Shown here piece after piece: positions 17,958-25,994 of a stretch of DNA of 64,000 bases. Position 1 is the first letter of the stretch; the number at the start of each line of letters is the position of its first letter. Location: positions 3,844,001-3,908,000 of the forward strand of contig OZ240665.1 of NCBI GenBank assembly GCA_965198565.1. The letters are read 5' to 3'. Position numbers and translations under genes: made by a program. The notes under the pieces are model-generated. The model made no database searches. It worked only from the letters and a program-made list of their open reading frames with translations, and had not been told where the DNA came from. This stretch comes from LMUY01 sp965198565. Its GTDB lineage: Bacteria; Pseudomonadota; Alphaproteobacteria; Acetobacterales; Acetobacteraceae.

Positions 17958-18017
17958 CATAAACCTCCCAAGTCCTCGTTCCGCGGGTCCGAACGCGCCC
18001 GCAGCCAGCCCGGCGCG

Positions 18018-18095
18018 GTGAAGCGAGCCAGGGCCACCGGGCCAATGTCGCGTGCGTGGCCCTGAATCGCCACGGCTTTGGCTCGCGATGACGAG
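18018..18095. repeat. degenerate intergenic repeat (GCGAG...GCAATCC type)
   Basis: The stretch ends GGCTTTGGCTCGCGATGACG, the signature of common bacterial intergenic repeats of the form CGTCATTGCGAGC...CAATCCAGG. The rest is diverged. It carries no credible coding frame. Assignment is by resemblance only. Confidence 0.3.
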
Positions 18096-18167
18096 GGAGG
18101 TGCGGAGCGATCAGGGGTCTTGCGGGGGGCGGGCGGGGGCTGGGCCTCACCGCCGACCCTCACCCAA

Positions 18168-18195
18168 CCCTCTCCCAGAGGGAGAGGGCTTTTTA
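18168..18195 (+). terminator. rho-independent-type terminator
   Basis: CCCTCTCCC (18168-18176), loop AGA and GGGAGAGGG (18180-18188) form a perfect 9-bp GC-rich stem, followed by C and five Ts. It fits a terminator for the small exported protein gene and belongs to the CCCTCTCCC hairpin family of this window. Confidence 0.65.
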
Positions 18196-18201
18196 GGGGG
18201 G

Positions 18202-18801
18202 TTAGGGGTCGTGCTTGCCTTGGAGGAAGGGGTTGTCTCGGCCGAGGCGGGTGTTGTTTTCGCCCAAGGACTCGGGCGGGGCGGCGGCGAACTCGGCGAG
18301 GAGGTCGATCTCGGGGGGGATGCGGCGCTTGTAGTCGGAGGCGCGCAGGCCGAGGTCGCGGCACAGGTCGAGGACGATGGCCTCGACGGAGCAGGTGGCG
18401 AGTTCGAATTCCATGTCGGGGGCGTCGAGGCGCTCGAGCAGCTCGCGTTCGAGGTTCTCGACGCGCTCGGGGGTGCCGGCGCGCTCGTGGATGACGTCTT
18501 CGACGTCGCGGATGATGCGCTTGCGGGCGGCGGTGCGGGCCGCCGGGTCGAGTTTTTTGGGCTCGGGTATGGGGGCGGCGAGCTTGTCGGATAGCAGGAT
18601 GCTCTGGCGCATCGAACGGGTGAGCTTGTCGTAGATGACGGCGGCTTCGGCGTCGGGGAGGTCGGGGGCGTCGGGCTTGGTGGGGTCGAGGCGTTCTAGG
18701 CGGGCGGCGCCGATGTCCAGGGCGCGGTCGAGCAGGCGGAGCTGGCGGGCGCGTTGAGTGGCGTGCGCGGTTGGCTCGGGGGTGGAGGGCGGCGAGGACA
18801 T
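18202..18801 (-). CDS. conserved-type hypothetical protein, helical
   Basis: A 199-residue hydrophilic protein without signal peptide or membrane helix. I do not recognise a family. The N-terminus is Pro/Thr/Arg-rich (ATQRARQLRLLDRALDIGAA), the middle is strongly charged and likely coiled or helical (TAARKRIIRDVEDVIHERAG, then RVENLERELLERLDAPDME), and the C-terminus is ALGENN-like and disordered. Coding is supported by strong third-position GC bias and by an open frame with a normal amino-acid composition. The start is at the ATG at 18801. It stands alone between a terminator hairpin and the 97-bp repeat array. Confidence 0.65.
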   Translation of the reverse strand: MSSPPSTPEPTAHATQRARQLRLLDRALDIGAARLERLDPTKPDAPDLPDAEAAVIYDKLTRSMRQSILLSDKLAAPIPEPKKLDPAARTAARKRIIRDVEDVIHERAGTPERVENLERELLERLDAPDMEFELATCSVEAIVLDLCRDLGLRASDYKRRIPPEIDLLAEFAAAPPESLGENNTRLGRDNPFLQGKHDP

Positions 18802-18842
18802 GAACGGATAGGGAACATACGGGGTGGGGGAGTTTCAAGGGG

Positions 18843-19230
18843 TTTGGAAGGTTTGGCTCCGTTGGCGGCGTTTGGGTGTTGGGCGGCCGCCACCCTCACC
18901 CCGACCCTCTCCCGCCAGCGGGAGAGGGAGACGTTCGAGTTTGAAGGGTTTGGCTCCTTTGGCGGCGTTTGGGTGATGGGCGGCCGCCACCCTCACCCCG
19001 ACCCTCTCCCGCCAGCGGGAGAGGGAGAACGTTCGAGTTTGGGGGGGTGGCTGCTTTGGCGGCGTTTGGGTGATGGGCGGCCGCCACCCTCACCCCGACC
19101 CTCTCCCGCCAGCGGGAGAGGGAGAACGTTCGAGTTTGGGGGGGTGGTTGCTTTGGCGGCGTTTGGGTGATGGGCGGCCGCTACCCTCACCCCGACCCTC
19201 TCCCGCCAGCGGGAGAGGGGGACGTTCACG
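18843..19230. repeat. 97-bp tandem repeat, four units
   Basis: Four head-to-tail units begin at about 18843, 18940, 19038 and 19135. The anchor GGGCGGCCGC recurs at 18881 and 18978, then GGGCGG at 19075 and 19172, a period of exactly 97. Each unit holds a perfect hairpin (CCCTCTCCCGC / GCGGGAGAGGG). Units 2-4 are nearly identical and unit 1 is slightly diverged. The array fills the 424-bp gap between the unknown protein gene and the SMP-30 gene, whose stop codon lies inside the last unit. No gene is seen in it. Confidence 0.9.
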
Positions 19231-20230
19231 GCCTGGCTGCGCCCGCGGTGTTCAAATGGAGCGAGTACACCGACGTGCTCGCCGTCATGAACAGGCGGTG
19301 GCGCTTTTTGCCGCCGAAGCACACATTCGCGCAGCCCTCGGGCAGATGCACGCGGCCGATCAGGTCGCCCTCCGGGGTGTAGCAGCGCACGCCGTCCTGC
19401 GCCGGGTCACCCCAGCCGACGCTGCACCAGACATTGCCCTGGATGTCGGTGCGTAACCCGTCGCTCATGCCCGGGGCGAAATCCTCGGCAAATACCCGAC
19501 CCCGAAGCAAGCGCCCGCCCTCGACGTCGAACACCCGGATGTGCGAGGGGCCGCCATGGGTGATCCCAGTGTCCACCACATAGAGGCGGCTCTCGTCGGG
19601 CGAGAACGCCAGTCCGTTGGGCCGGGTGAAGTCGCTTGCCGCCACCGTGGCTTGCCCACTCGCCGGGTCGAGGCGGTAGACATGGCAGGGCAGCTCGGCT
19701 TGCGCGGCATGCCCCTCATACGGCCCATCGATGCCGTAGCCCGGGTCGGTGAACCAAACCGCGCCGTCGGCCGCGACCACCACGTCATTGGGCGCGTTCA
19801 ATGGGCGGCCTTGATATTGGTCCATCAGCACCGTGATGCGGCCGTCATGCTCGGTCCGCGTGACCCGGCGCGTATCGTGCTCGCAGGTCACCAAGCGGCC
19901 CTGGCGGTCCCGCGTGTTGCCGTTGGCGTGGTGGCTCGGGGTGCGGAACACGCTGACATGGCCGTCCTCTTCCAGCCAGCGCATGATGCGGTTGTTCGGG
20001 ATGTCGCTCCACAGCAGGTAGCCGCCATCGGCGAAATACACCGGCCCTTCGGCCCAGCGGAACCCGGTGGCGATCCGCTCCACCGCCGCATTGCCGACCC
20101 GCGCTGTGAAGCGTTTGTCCAGCGCGATCACCCGCGGGTCGGGATAGCGCATGCCCGGCAGGTGGCCGAGCGGGAGGCGGGCGCCCTCGGTCGCCAGGGG
20201 GTTCATGCCGCCCCAGTTGTGTTCGTGCAT
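19226..20230 (-). CDS. SMP-30/gluconolactonase/LRE family protein
   Basis: A 334-residue six-bladed beta-propeller lactonase-like protein. Typical blade motifs are visible: RWAEGPVYFADGGYLLWSDI (metal-binding Glu near residue 57), APNDVVVAADGAVWFTDPGY, TRPNGLAFSPDESRLYVVDT and MSDGLRTDIQGNVWCSV, supplying the Glu/Asn/Asp calcium or zinc ligands. It probably hydrolyses a sugar lactone or similar ester in the cytoplasm. The ATG at 20230 was chosen because GGAGGGAG lies 10 nt upstream. An in-frame ATG 18 bp earlier would place that ribosome site inside the gene. Confidence 0.87.
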   Translation of the reverse strand: MHEHNWGGMNPLATEGARLPLGHLPGMRYPDPRVIALDKRFTARVGNAAVERIATGFRWAEGPVYFADGGYLLWSDIPNNRIMRWLEEDGHVSVFRTPSHHANGNTRDRQGRLVTCEHDTRRVTRTEHDGRITVLMDQYQGRPLNAPNDVVVAADGAVWFTDPGYGIDGPYEGHAAQAELPCHVYRLDPASGQATVAASDFTRPNGLAFSPDESRLYVVDTGITHGGPSHIRVFDVEGGRLLRGRVFAEDFAPGMSDGLRTDIQGNVWCSVGWGDPAQDGVRCYTPEGDLIGRVHLPEGCANVCFGGKKRHRLFMTASTSVYSLHLNTAGAARP

Positions 20231-20355
20231 TCTGGCTGCTCCCTCCATCGTGGCGGTTCAGCCTAGAAGCGGCGCGGGCCGCGCGACAGGTCAATGGAAG
20301 AAGGCTCTTGGAAAATGAGGTGGGGCTCGGGCCCGGGCCCGGGCCCTCACCCCGA

Positions 20356-20376
20356 CCCTCTCCCAGAGGGAGAGGG
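20356..20376. repeat. CCCTCTCCC hairpin downstream of rfbD
   Basis: A perfect 9-bp stem (CCCTCTCCC/GGGAGAGGG, loop AGA), 20 bp beyond the rfbD stop codon. It is next to a run of GGGCCC repeats (about 20328-20346). It is a member of the family also seen at 18168, 25330, 32659, 33027 and in the 97-bp array. No T-run follows on the minus strand. Confidence 0.75.
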
Positions 20377-20395
20377 AGAAGGAGGAGGGAGAGGA

Positions 20396-21259
20396 CTAGG
20401 CGAGCATGGTGGCCACCGTGCGTGCGAGGCTGGGGCGCCAGTTGGGCAGGGCGGCGCCGAACACCTCGCGCAGCTTGGTGCAGTCCAGGCACGAGTTTAG
20501 CGGGCGGGCCGCCGGGGTGGGCCAGTCGGCGGTCGCGATCGGCTGCACCGTCGGGCGCCGCCGGCCGTGCTTGGCGGCCTCGTCGAAGATCGCCTCGGCG
20601 AAGCCGTGCCACGTCACGCTGCCTGACCCGGCGGCGTGGAACACTCCCGCATACTCCGGCCGCCAATCCGCCATCCGCGCCAGCACGGCTAGGATCGCGG
20701 CAGCCAAGTCGGCCGCGTTGGTGGGGGAGCCGGTCTGGTCGGCCACCACGCGCAACGTGTCGGTCTTCAGCGCCGCGCCCAGCATGGTGCGGACGAAGTT
20801 CTTGCCCGTCGCGTTGTACACCCAGGCCGTGCGGAGCACCGTCGCCCGCCCGCCCGCGGCCAACACCGCGGCCTCGCCCGCGAGCTTGCTGCGGCCATAC
20901 ACGCCCATCGGCCCCGTTGGATCGGTTTCCTGATACGGGGTCGGCTTGCGTCCATCGAACACGTAGTCGGTCGAGAGATGCACCAGCGGCAGGCCCGCTT
21001 CGGCACAAAGCCGGGCCAACGCGGCCGGGCCGTCGCGATTGGCGCGGAACGCGGCGGCTTCCTCGGTCTCGGCCAGGTCCACCGCGGTCCAGGCGGCGGC
21101 ATTCACCACGGCGCTGGGGCGCACCCGGTCGAACGTGGCGGCGAGGCTCTCCGGGCGGTCGAAATCGAACTCCGGCCGGCCGACCCGAGCCACACGCTCG
21201 CCGCCCAACGCCGCCAGCTCGGTGGCCACCTGCCCGCCGCCGCCCGTCACCAGGATCAC
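20396..21259 (-). CDS. rfbD: dTDP-4-dehydrorhamnose reductase
   Basis: The last step of dTDP-L-rhamnose synthesis: NAD(P)H reduction of dTDP-4-keto-L-rhamnose. The protein has 287 residues. The Rossmann motif ILVTGGGGQVATELAAL is at the very N-terminus, STDYVFDGRKPTPYQETD near residue 103, and the catalytic YGRSKLAGE near 128-136. The start is the GTG at 21259, which overlaps the rfbC stop (GTGA); longer upstream frames are read-through into rfbC. It is the terminal gene of rfbBACD. Confidence 0.95.
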   Translation of the reverse strand: MILVTGGGGQVATELAALGGERVARVGRPEFDFDRPESLAATFDRVRPSAVVNAAAWTAVDLAETEEAAAFRANRDGPAALARLCAEAGLPLVHLSTDYVFDGRKPTPYQETDPTGPMGVYGRSKLAGEAAVLAAGGRATVLRTAWVYNATGKNFVRTMLGAALKTDTLRVVADQTGSPTNAADLAAAILAVLARMADWRPEYAGVFHAAGSGSVTWHGFAEAIFDEAAKHGRRRPTVQPIATADWPTPAARPLNSCLDCTKLREVFGAALPNWRPSLARTVATMLA

Positions 21260-21813
21260 AGCGTGAACCACTCGGCTGCCGCGTCCCACCCCGGCAGCAG
21301 CTTGTCCTTGTCGGAGAGCTGCACCTCGGCCGCCGGCACCGGCCAGGGCAACGCGAGCGCCGGGTCGTTCCACAGCACGCCGCGTTCGGAGGCGCGGTCG
21401 TAGTATCCGGTGGTCTTGTAGATCACCTCGGTGTCCGGCTCGAGCGTGACGAAGCCGTGCAGGAACCCGGGCGGAACCCAGAGCTGGCGCCAATTGGCGG
21501 CCGACAGCTCCGCCGCGACGTGTTGGCCGAACGTGGGCGAGCCGCGCCGCGCGTCCACCGCCACGTCCCAGATGGCGCCGCGGACCACGCGCACCAGCTT
21601 GCCCTGCGCGTGCGGCGCCAATTGGCAGTGCAGACCGCGCAGCACGCCGCGCGCCTGCGACATGCTGTGGTTGTCCTGCACGAAGGGCAGCGCCACGCCT
21701 GCCTCCGCCATGCCGCGCGCGGTCCAGGTCTCGGAGAAGAACCCGCGCGCGTCGCCGAACCGCGCTGGGGTGAACAGCAGCACGTCCGGGATCGCCAGCT
21801 TCTCGACACTCAT
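21256..21813 (-). CDS. rfbC: dTDP-4-dehydrorhamnose 3,5-epimerase
   Basis: A 185-residue cupin epimerase that converts dTDP-4-keto-6-deoxyglucose to dTDP-4-keto-L-rhamnose. FVQDNHSMSQARGVLRGLHC (about 46-65) contains the catalytic His, and DVAVDARRGSPTFGQHVAAE follows with the partner Asp and substrate contacts. WVPPGFLHGFVTLEP is the conserved second cupin motif. The gene is separated from rfbA by a 26-bp x 3 tandem repeat, and its ATG directly abuts the last unit. No ordinary Shine-Dalgarno is evident, so translation may depend on the repeat. Confidence 0.95.
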   Translation of the reverse strand: MSVEKLAIPDVLLFTPARFGDARGFFSETWTARGMAEAGVALPFVQDNHSMSQARGVLRGLHCQLAPHAQGKLVRVVRGAIWDVAVDARRGSPTFGQHVAAELSAANWRQLWVPPGFLHGFVTLEPDTEVIYKTTGYYDRASERGVLWNDPALALPWPVPAAEVQLSDKDKLLPGWDAAAEWFTL

Positions 21814-21891
21814 TCTACAAGCATCGCGTGGTCGCTCATTCTACAAGCATCGCGTGGTCGCTGATTCTACTAGCATCGCGTGGTCGCTCAT
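21814..21891. repeat. 26-bp tandem repeat, three units, between rfbA and rfbC
   Basis: Units at 21814-21839, 21840-21865 and 21866-21891 are the same 26-mer with only two single-base differences. Read on the coding (minus) strand, each unit contains GAGCGACCACGCGATGCT or a near-copy. The unit nearest rfbA holds the rfbA stop codon, and the unit nearest rfbC ends at the rfbC ATG. A complete copy followed by the next reads as a nine-codon open frame, MSDHAMLVE plus stop. Confidence 0.95.
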
Positions 21892-22763
21892 CCGTGCAGC
21901 CCGTCCGCCAGTTCGAGCAGCAGGCGGCCCAACTCGGTCTTGCGCAGCGCGTGCGCCCGTTCGCGCAGGGTGTGCGCATCGATGAAGCCCATGCGGTATG
22001 CCACCTCCTCTGGGCAGCCCACCAGCATGCCCTGGCGCTGCTGGATGGTCTGCACGAACGCGGACGCCTGCAGCAGGCTGTCCGGCGTGCCGGCGTCGAG
22101 CCAGGCGTAGCCGCGGCTGAGCCGCTCCACCGCCAATGCGCCCGCGTCGAGATACATTCGGTTGAGGTCGGTGATCTCCAACTCGCCACGGGCGGACGGG
22201 CGCACCTTGCGGGCCATCTCAGTCACGCGGTGGTCGTAGAAATACAGCCCGATCACCGCCCAATTGGACAGCGGCTCGGTGGGTTTTTCGATGATCTCGG
22301 TGGCGCGGCCTGCCTCGTCGAAGCGGACCACGCCGTAGCGCTCCGGGTCGCGCACCTGGTAGGCGAACACGGTGGCGCCCTCCCGCCGCTCGGCGCAGGC
22401 CTGCAGGGTGCGGCTGAGATGGTCGCCGAAGATCATGTTGTCGCCCAGCACCAGCGCGCAGGCCTCGCCGGCCAGCCAGTCGGCGCCGATCAGGAAGGCC
22501 TGCGCCAGCCCGTCCGGGCTCGGCTGCTCGGCGTAGTCGATGCGGCACCCCAGGTGGCTGCCATCGCCCAGCAGGCGGCGGAAGCCCGGCAGGTCGACCG
22601 GGGTGGAGATCACCAGGATGTCGCGGATCCCGGACAGCATCAGCACCGACAGCGGGTAGTACACCATCGGCTTGTCGTAGACCGGCAGCAACTGCTTGGA
22701 GTTGGCCAAGGTCATCGGGTGCAGCCGGGTGCCGGAGCCGCCGGCGAGCAGGATTCCCTTCAC
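21888..22763 (-). CDS. rfbA: glucose-1-phosphate thymidylyltransferase
   Basis: The first step of dTDP-rhamnose synthesis (dTTP + glucose-1-phosphate). The protein has 291 residues, as usual. The nucleotidyltransferase signature KGILLAGGSGTRLHPMTLA is at the N-terminus. KQLLPVYDKPMVYYPLS, LVLGDNMIFGDHLS (metal-binding Asp) and EITDLNRMYLDAG follow in the expected order. The GTG start at 22763 overlaps the rfbB stop (GTGA). The stop codon lies in the first unit of the 26-bp repeat. Confidence 0.96.
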   Translation of the reverse strand: MKGILLAGGSGTRLHPMTLANSKQLLPVYDKPMVYYPLSVLMLSGIRDILVISTPVDLPGFRRLLGDGSHLGCRIDYAEQPSPDGLAQAFLIGADWLAGEACALVLGDNMIFGDHLSRTLQACAERREGATVFAYQVRDPERYGVVRFDEAGRATEIIEKPTEPLSNWAVIGLYFYDHRVTEMARKVRPSARGELEITDLNRMYLDAGALAVERLSRGYAWLDAGTPDSLLQASAFVQTIQQRQGMLVGCPEEVAYRMGFIDAHTLRERAHALRKTELGRLLLELADGLHG

Positions 22764-23815
22764 GCGGCGGTTCCCAGGCGCTGCCCGGCATAGCGCCCGG
22801 CGCGGATGCGCTGCCACCAGGCGCGGTTGTCCAGATACCAGCGGATGGTGCGCTCGAGCCCGCGGTCGAAGTCGTGCGCTGCGGTCCATTCCAAGGCGGC
22901 TTGGGCGCGCGCCGGGTCGATCTCGTAGCGGAAGTCGTGGCCGGGGCGGTCGGGCACGAAATGGACCAGCCGCTCGCGGGCGCCCGCCGGGTCGGGCTCC
23001 AGCCGGTCGAGCGTGGCGCAGATGGCGCGGACCACGGCCAGGTTGCTGCGCGGCTGGCGGGCGCCGATGGCCAGCGTGCTGCCGGGCTCGGCGTGTTCCA
23101 GGGCCAGCACGAGGGCTTGGGCATGGTCGTCCACGAACAGCCAGTCGCGCTGATTGGAGCCGTCGCCATAGACCGGCAGTGGCTTGCCCTCGAGCGCGTT
23201 GAGCGTGACCAGCGGGATCAGCTTTTCCGGGAATTGCCACGGGCCGTAGTTGTTGGTGGTGTTGGTGACGAAGGTCGGCAGCCCGTAGGTGTGCCACCAG
23301 GCGCGCACCAGGTGGTCGGAGGCGGCCTTGCTGGCGGAGTACGGGCTGCGCGGGTCGTACGGGGTGGCCTCGGTGAAGGGCGGGTCGTCGGGGCCGAGGG
23401 CGCCGAACACTTCGTCGGTGGAGACGTGGTGGAAGCGGAACGCGGCCCGGCGCGGCCCGGTGAGCCCCGACCAGTACGCCCGCGCTGCCTCCAGCAGCAC
23501 GAAGGTGCCGACCACGTTGGTCTGCACGAATGGCCCTGGCCCGTCGATGGAGCGGTCCACATGGGTTTCGGCGGCCAGATGCATCACTGCGTCGGGCTGG
23601 TGGGTGGTGAACAGCTCCTGCATGGCGGCGGCGTCGGTGATGTCGGCCTTGACCAGGGTGTGGCGCGGGTTCTGGGCTGCGGCTTCCAACGCATCCTCGG
23701 AGGCTGCGTAGGACATCTTGTCGACATTCACGATCGTCGCATCACGGTCCTGGATAAGGTACCGGACTACTGCCGAGCCGATGAAGCCGCAGCCGCCGCT
23801 CAGCAAAACGCGCAT
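22760..23815 (-). CDS. rfbB: dTDP-glucose 4,6-dehydratase
   Basis: A 351-residue extended short-chain dehydrogenase that dehydrates dTDP-glucose with an internal NAD redox cycle. VLLSGGCGFIGSAVVRYLI (NAD-binding), HLAAETHVDRSIDGP, HVSTDEVFGAL (Thr/Asp/Glu triad) and SPYSASKAASDHLVRAW (catalytic Tyr-x-x-x-Lys) are all present. The start is the ATG at 23815, which places GGxGFIG at residue 7; an in-frame start at 23941 would add 42 atypical residues. It is the first gene of the operon. A promoter-like pair and a palindrome lie just upstream. Confidence 0.96.
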   Translation of the reverse strand: MRVLLSGGCGFIGSAVVRYLIQDRDATIVNVDKMSYAASEDALEAAAQNPRHTLVKADITDAAAMQELFTTHQPDAVMHLAAETHVDRSIDGPGPFVQTNVVGTFVLLEAARAYWSGLTGPRRAAFRFHHVSTDEVFGALGPDDPPFTEATPYDPRSPYSASKAASDHLVRAWWHTYGLPTFVTNTTNNYGPWQFPEKLIPLVTLNALEGKPLPVYGDGSNQRDWLFVDDHAQALVLALEHAEPGSTLAIGARQPRSNLAVVRAICATLDRLEPDPAGARERLVHFVPDRPGHDFRYEIDPARAQAALEWTAAHDFDRGLERTIRWYLDNRAWWQRIRAGRYAGQRLGTAA

Positions 23816-23830
23816 CGAAATCACCACATG

Positions 23831-23845
23831 GTTGCATGATGCAAC
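23831..23845. promoter_or_regulatory. palindrome in the rfbB leader (possible operator)
   Basis: GTTGCAT-G-ATGCAAC is a perfect 7-bp inverted repeat placed 16 bp upstream of the rfbB start codon and downstream of the predicted -10. Its position suits a repressor site or a small leader hairpin. No regulator is known for it. Confidence 0.35.
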
Positions 23846-23861
23846 GGAATTTATCGATATG

Positions 23862-23890
23862 ATTGTGCCATCTTGATCGCGGTGCAGCAA
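23862..23890 (-). promoter_or_regulatory. candidate sigma-70-type promoter for rfbBACD
   Basis: On the minus strand TTGCTG (23890-23885), a 17-nt spacer and CACAAT (23867-23862) approximate -35 and -10 elements, giving a leader of about 40 nt before rfbB. The divergent 261-bp region to the GT2 gene is clearly more AT-rich than its surroundings. Confidence 0.35.
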
Positions 23891-24076
23891 CAGTGTATTT
23901 CGCGGCGGGTTGATGACGGACGTACACAAGCGGACGTGCAAAGGTTGTCAAGCAACCCGTGCATCGAGTGGTTAAGCCCGGACCGATATGGTGTATAGCA
24001 TCCAGCAAGGGGGGTTGAGTAGAACCTCGCAGCTTCAATCCGAAGTCTGGAGTCTGGCGGTCGGTCTGGAGTTTGG

Positions 24077-25243
24077 GTGACACCTGATTACACAAGAGGG
24101 GCAAACGGTTTGGCTGACCCTGAAGCGGACCTCAATAGCGACACCATAGCGCGAAGCTTTTCGGGCATTTCCGTCGCCATGGCCACCTACAATGGCGAGC
24201 GTTTTCTGCGTGAACAGCTCGACAGCCTGGCACGGCAGACTTTGTTGCCGCTCGAGTTGGTGGTCGGGGATGACGCATCCCAAGACGGAACGGTTGCCAT
24301 CATCGAGGATTTCGCCAAGCACGCGCCGTTTCCCGTGCGATTGCAGCGCAATGCCAAGCGGCTCGGCTTCCGCGGCAACTTCTTCGCAGCGGCGGAGCGA
24401 TGCCAAGGCGACTTGATTGCATTCTGCGATCAGGACGACATGTGGCACGAGGCCAAACTCGAGAAATGCGCCGTTCCGTTCCAAAATCCAGATGTGACCA
24501 TGGTCTGCCATGATGCCGAGATCGTGGACCAAGATGGGCGCCGCCTTGGTCGACGGCTGGTCGGGCGCTCCAATGGAAACTGGACGTCGTTTCGAAAGCC
24601 ACTCCACCTCGAATACGGCATGAGCATGGTGTTCCGCCGCAGCCTCAATGACCACAATGATCTATGGCCGCGAACGGCTCACCTCACGGAAGCTCGCACA
24701 GTCGAGCGCGAGACCCACGACCAGTGGTATTACTTCTTGGCCGCAGTCTTGGGCGACGTGGTCAATATCGACGAATGCTTGGTCGATTACCGCCAGCACG
24801 ACTCCAACGTGATTGGGGCGTTCACCCGCAAAATCGATCAGACGCCGCAGTCCCGGGCACAATACTTCCAAGTCCGGGTCGATCGTCTGCGGCATATCAT
24901 CGAGATGTGGCCCGATCTGCGGGAGCGGGCGTCGCCCCGCTATCGCGAGCGCATGGACCAGCATTTGCCGGCTTACCAGACTGCGTTGCGGCTCTATGAG
25001 GGGCGCACGGCGATCTACGGCAGTCCCTGGCTGCCGAGCCGGATTCGCGGCATGATCATGATGGCCAAGGCGGCGGGATATGGTCATGACGAGTTTGGCG
25101 TGCGCGGCCTGGCGCCCGACATCATGTTCGGCCTGTTCCGGCTTACTCCTGGGCCACGCACCGCCAAACTCACGCAAAGCTTGGCCGGCTGGCGCGCAAG
25201 CCGGCGACAGACCAACCGGTTGGCGCCAGACGCCCTGAGCTGA
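24077..25243 (+). CDS. family 2 glycosyltransferase, probable rhamnosyltransferase
   Basis: A 388-residue GT-A glycosyltransferase. ISVAMATYNGERFLREQLDS (about 31-50) starts the nucleotide-sugar domain. VVGDDASQDGTV contains the first conserved aspartates, and LIAFCDQDDMWHEAKLEK (near 115) holds the DxD-like metal site. GMSMVFRRSL and the THDQWYYFLAAVLG segment fit the base region. QDD-W forms are frequent in rhamnosyl- and glycan-chain transferases, and the gene is divergent from rfbBACD, so rhamnose transfer to a surface polysaccharide is a reasonable inference. The GTG at 24077 is the furthest upstream start; a TTG at 24110 is an alternative. There is no membrane helix. Confidence 0.82.
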   Translation: MTPDYTRGANGLADPEADLNSDTIARSFSGISVAMATYNGERFLREQLDSLARQTLLPLELVVGDDASQDGTVAIIEDFAKHAPFPVRLQRNAKRLGFRGNFFAAAERCQGDLIAFCDQDDMWHEAKLEKCAVPFQNPDVTMVCHDAEIVDQDGRRLGRRLVGRSNGNWTSFRKPLHLEYGMSMVFRRSLNDHNDLWPRTAHLTEARTVERETHDQWYYFLAAVLGDVVNIDECLVDYRQHDSNVIGAFTRKIDQTPQSRAQYFQVRVDRLRHIIEMWPDLRERASPRYRERMDQHLPAYQTALRLYEGRTAIYGSPWLPSRIRGMIMMAKAAGYGHDEFGVRGLAPDIMFGLFRLTPGPRTAKLTQSLAGWRASRRQTNRLAPDALS

Positions 25244-25329
25244 GGGCGTCCTGCTCAGCGTCGCCGGTGCCGCGTTTGGGCGATGCGGGTGGCGGCGGAG
25301 ACGGAGTGAGCTGCGCTGCCTCACCCCGG

Positions 25330-25350
25330 CCCTCTCCCAGGGGGAGAGGG
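25330..25350. terminator. CCCTCTCCC hairpin between convergent genes
   Basis: CCCTCTCCC (25330-25338) pairs with GGGAGAGGG (25342-25350), 3-nt loop. It lies between the convergent GT2 and DUF4142 genes and probably acts as a shared 3'-end hairpin. It has no T-run. Confidence 0.55.
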
Positions 25351-25405
25351 GGAAGTTACATCGCGCCCGCATCGCTGGGAGCGATGCGGGCGACGGCAGG
25401 GTGGG

Positions 25406-25933
25406 TCAGCGCCCGCCGGCGAGCTTGTAGTGCTGCTGGATGGTCGGCAGCGTGGCCGTGGCGAACTGCTTCAGGTCGGGGTCCATGCCATTGGCGATCT
25501 CGTCCTGATACAGCTTGATCGCCGCACGGTGCGAGACGACGTTGTCGCGCAGGTAGTCACGATCGAACGCCGTCGGACGGGCCTTCTGCAGCGCATCCAG
25601 CATCTTCTGCTGGTCCGGCGCCAAGGTCGCAACCGGCGTGAAATCGTGCCCCTGCGCGATCTGCGTCAGTTGCTGCGTGGTCTGGGTATGCGCCGACACC
25701 ATCATGTTGGCATACTGCTTCACGCGCGCGCTGCGGCCCTTGGTGAGCGCAAGCTGGCCAGCCTGGATCTCGAACGCATCGCTCGCCGCAGCCGAGGTGA
25801 TGAACGCCTGGTCGGACGCGGCCAGTGGCGGCGGGACGGGAGCGGCCACGGGGGCGGGCGGCGGCGTGCTGCTGGAACAGGCAGCGACTGGCAACAGCGC
25901 AGCGAGCACCATCCAACGAAGGGAACGATTCAT
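25406..25933 (-). CDS. DUF4142 domain lipoprotein
   Basis: A 175-residue protein. The N-terminus RSLRWMVLAALLPVAACSSS has a lipobox (VAAC, Cys near residue 19), so it is lipidated and periplasmic. The mature domain (SDQAFITSAAASDAFEIQAG, VKQYANMMVSAHTQTTQQL) is the helical ferritin-like DUF4142 found in many proteobacteria, often linked to stress or envelope functions but with no proven activity. The ATG at 25933 is chosen because CAGGAG lies upstream and because it places the signal peptide at the start; the longer frame is not credible. Confidence 0.88.
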   Translation of the reverse strand: MNRSLRWMVLAALLPVAACSSSTPPPAPVAAPVPPPLAASDQAFITSAAASDAFEIQAGQLALTKGRSARVKQYANMMVSAHTQTTQQLTQIAQGHDFTPVATLAPDQQKMLDALQKARPTAFDRDYLRDNVVSHRAAIKLYQDEIANGMDPDLKQFATATLPTIQQHYKLAGGR

Positions 25934-25994
25934 GCGGGAGCAACTCCTGAGTGTGACATTGGGAGCCGGCTGAACGCGGCAGTCACCCATGCGT

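Noticed and set aside
18812..18831. GGAAC followed after 15 nt by GTT on the plus strand as an EcfG promoter
   Set aside because: The spacing is short and nothing downstream on the plus strand is a gene; it reads into the repeat array.
18843..19230. The 97-bp array as a CRISPR array
   Set aside because: Repeat and spacer are not distinguishable, the whole 97-bp unit is repeated, and there is no cas gene.
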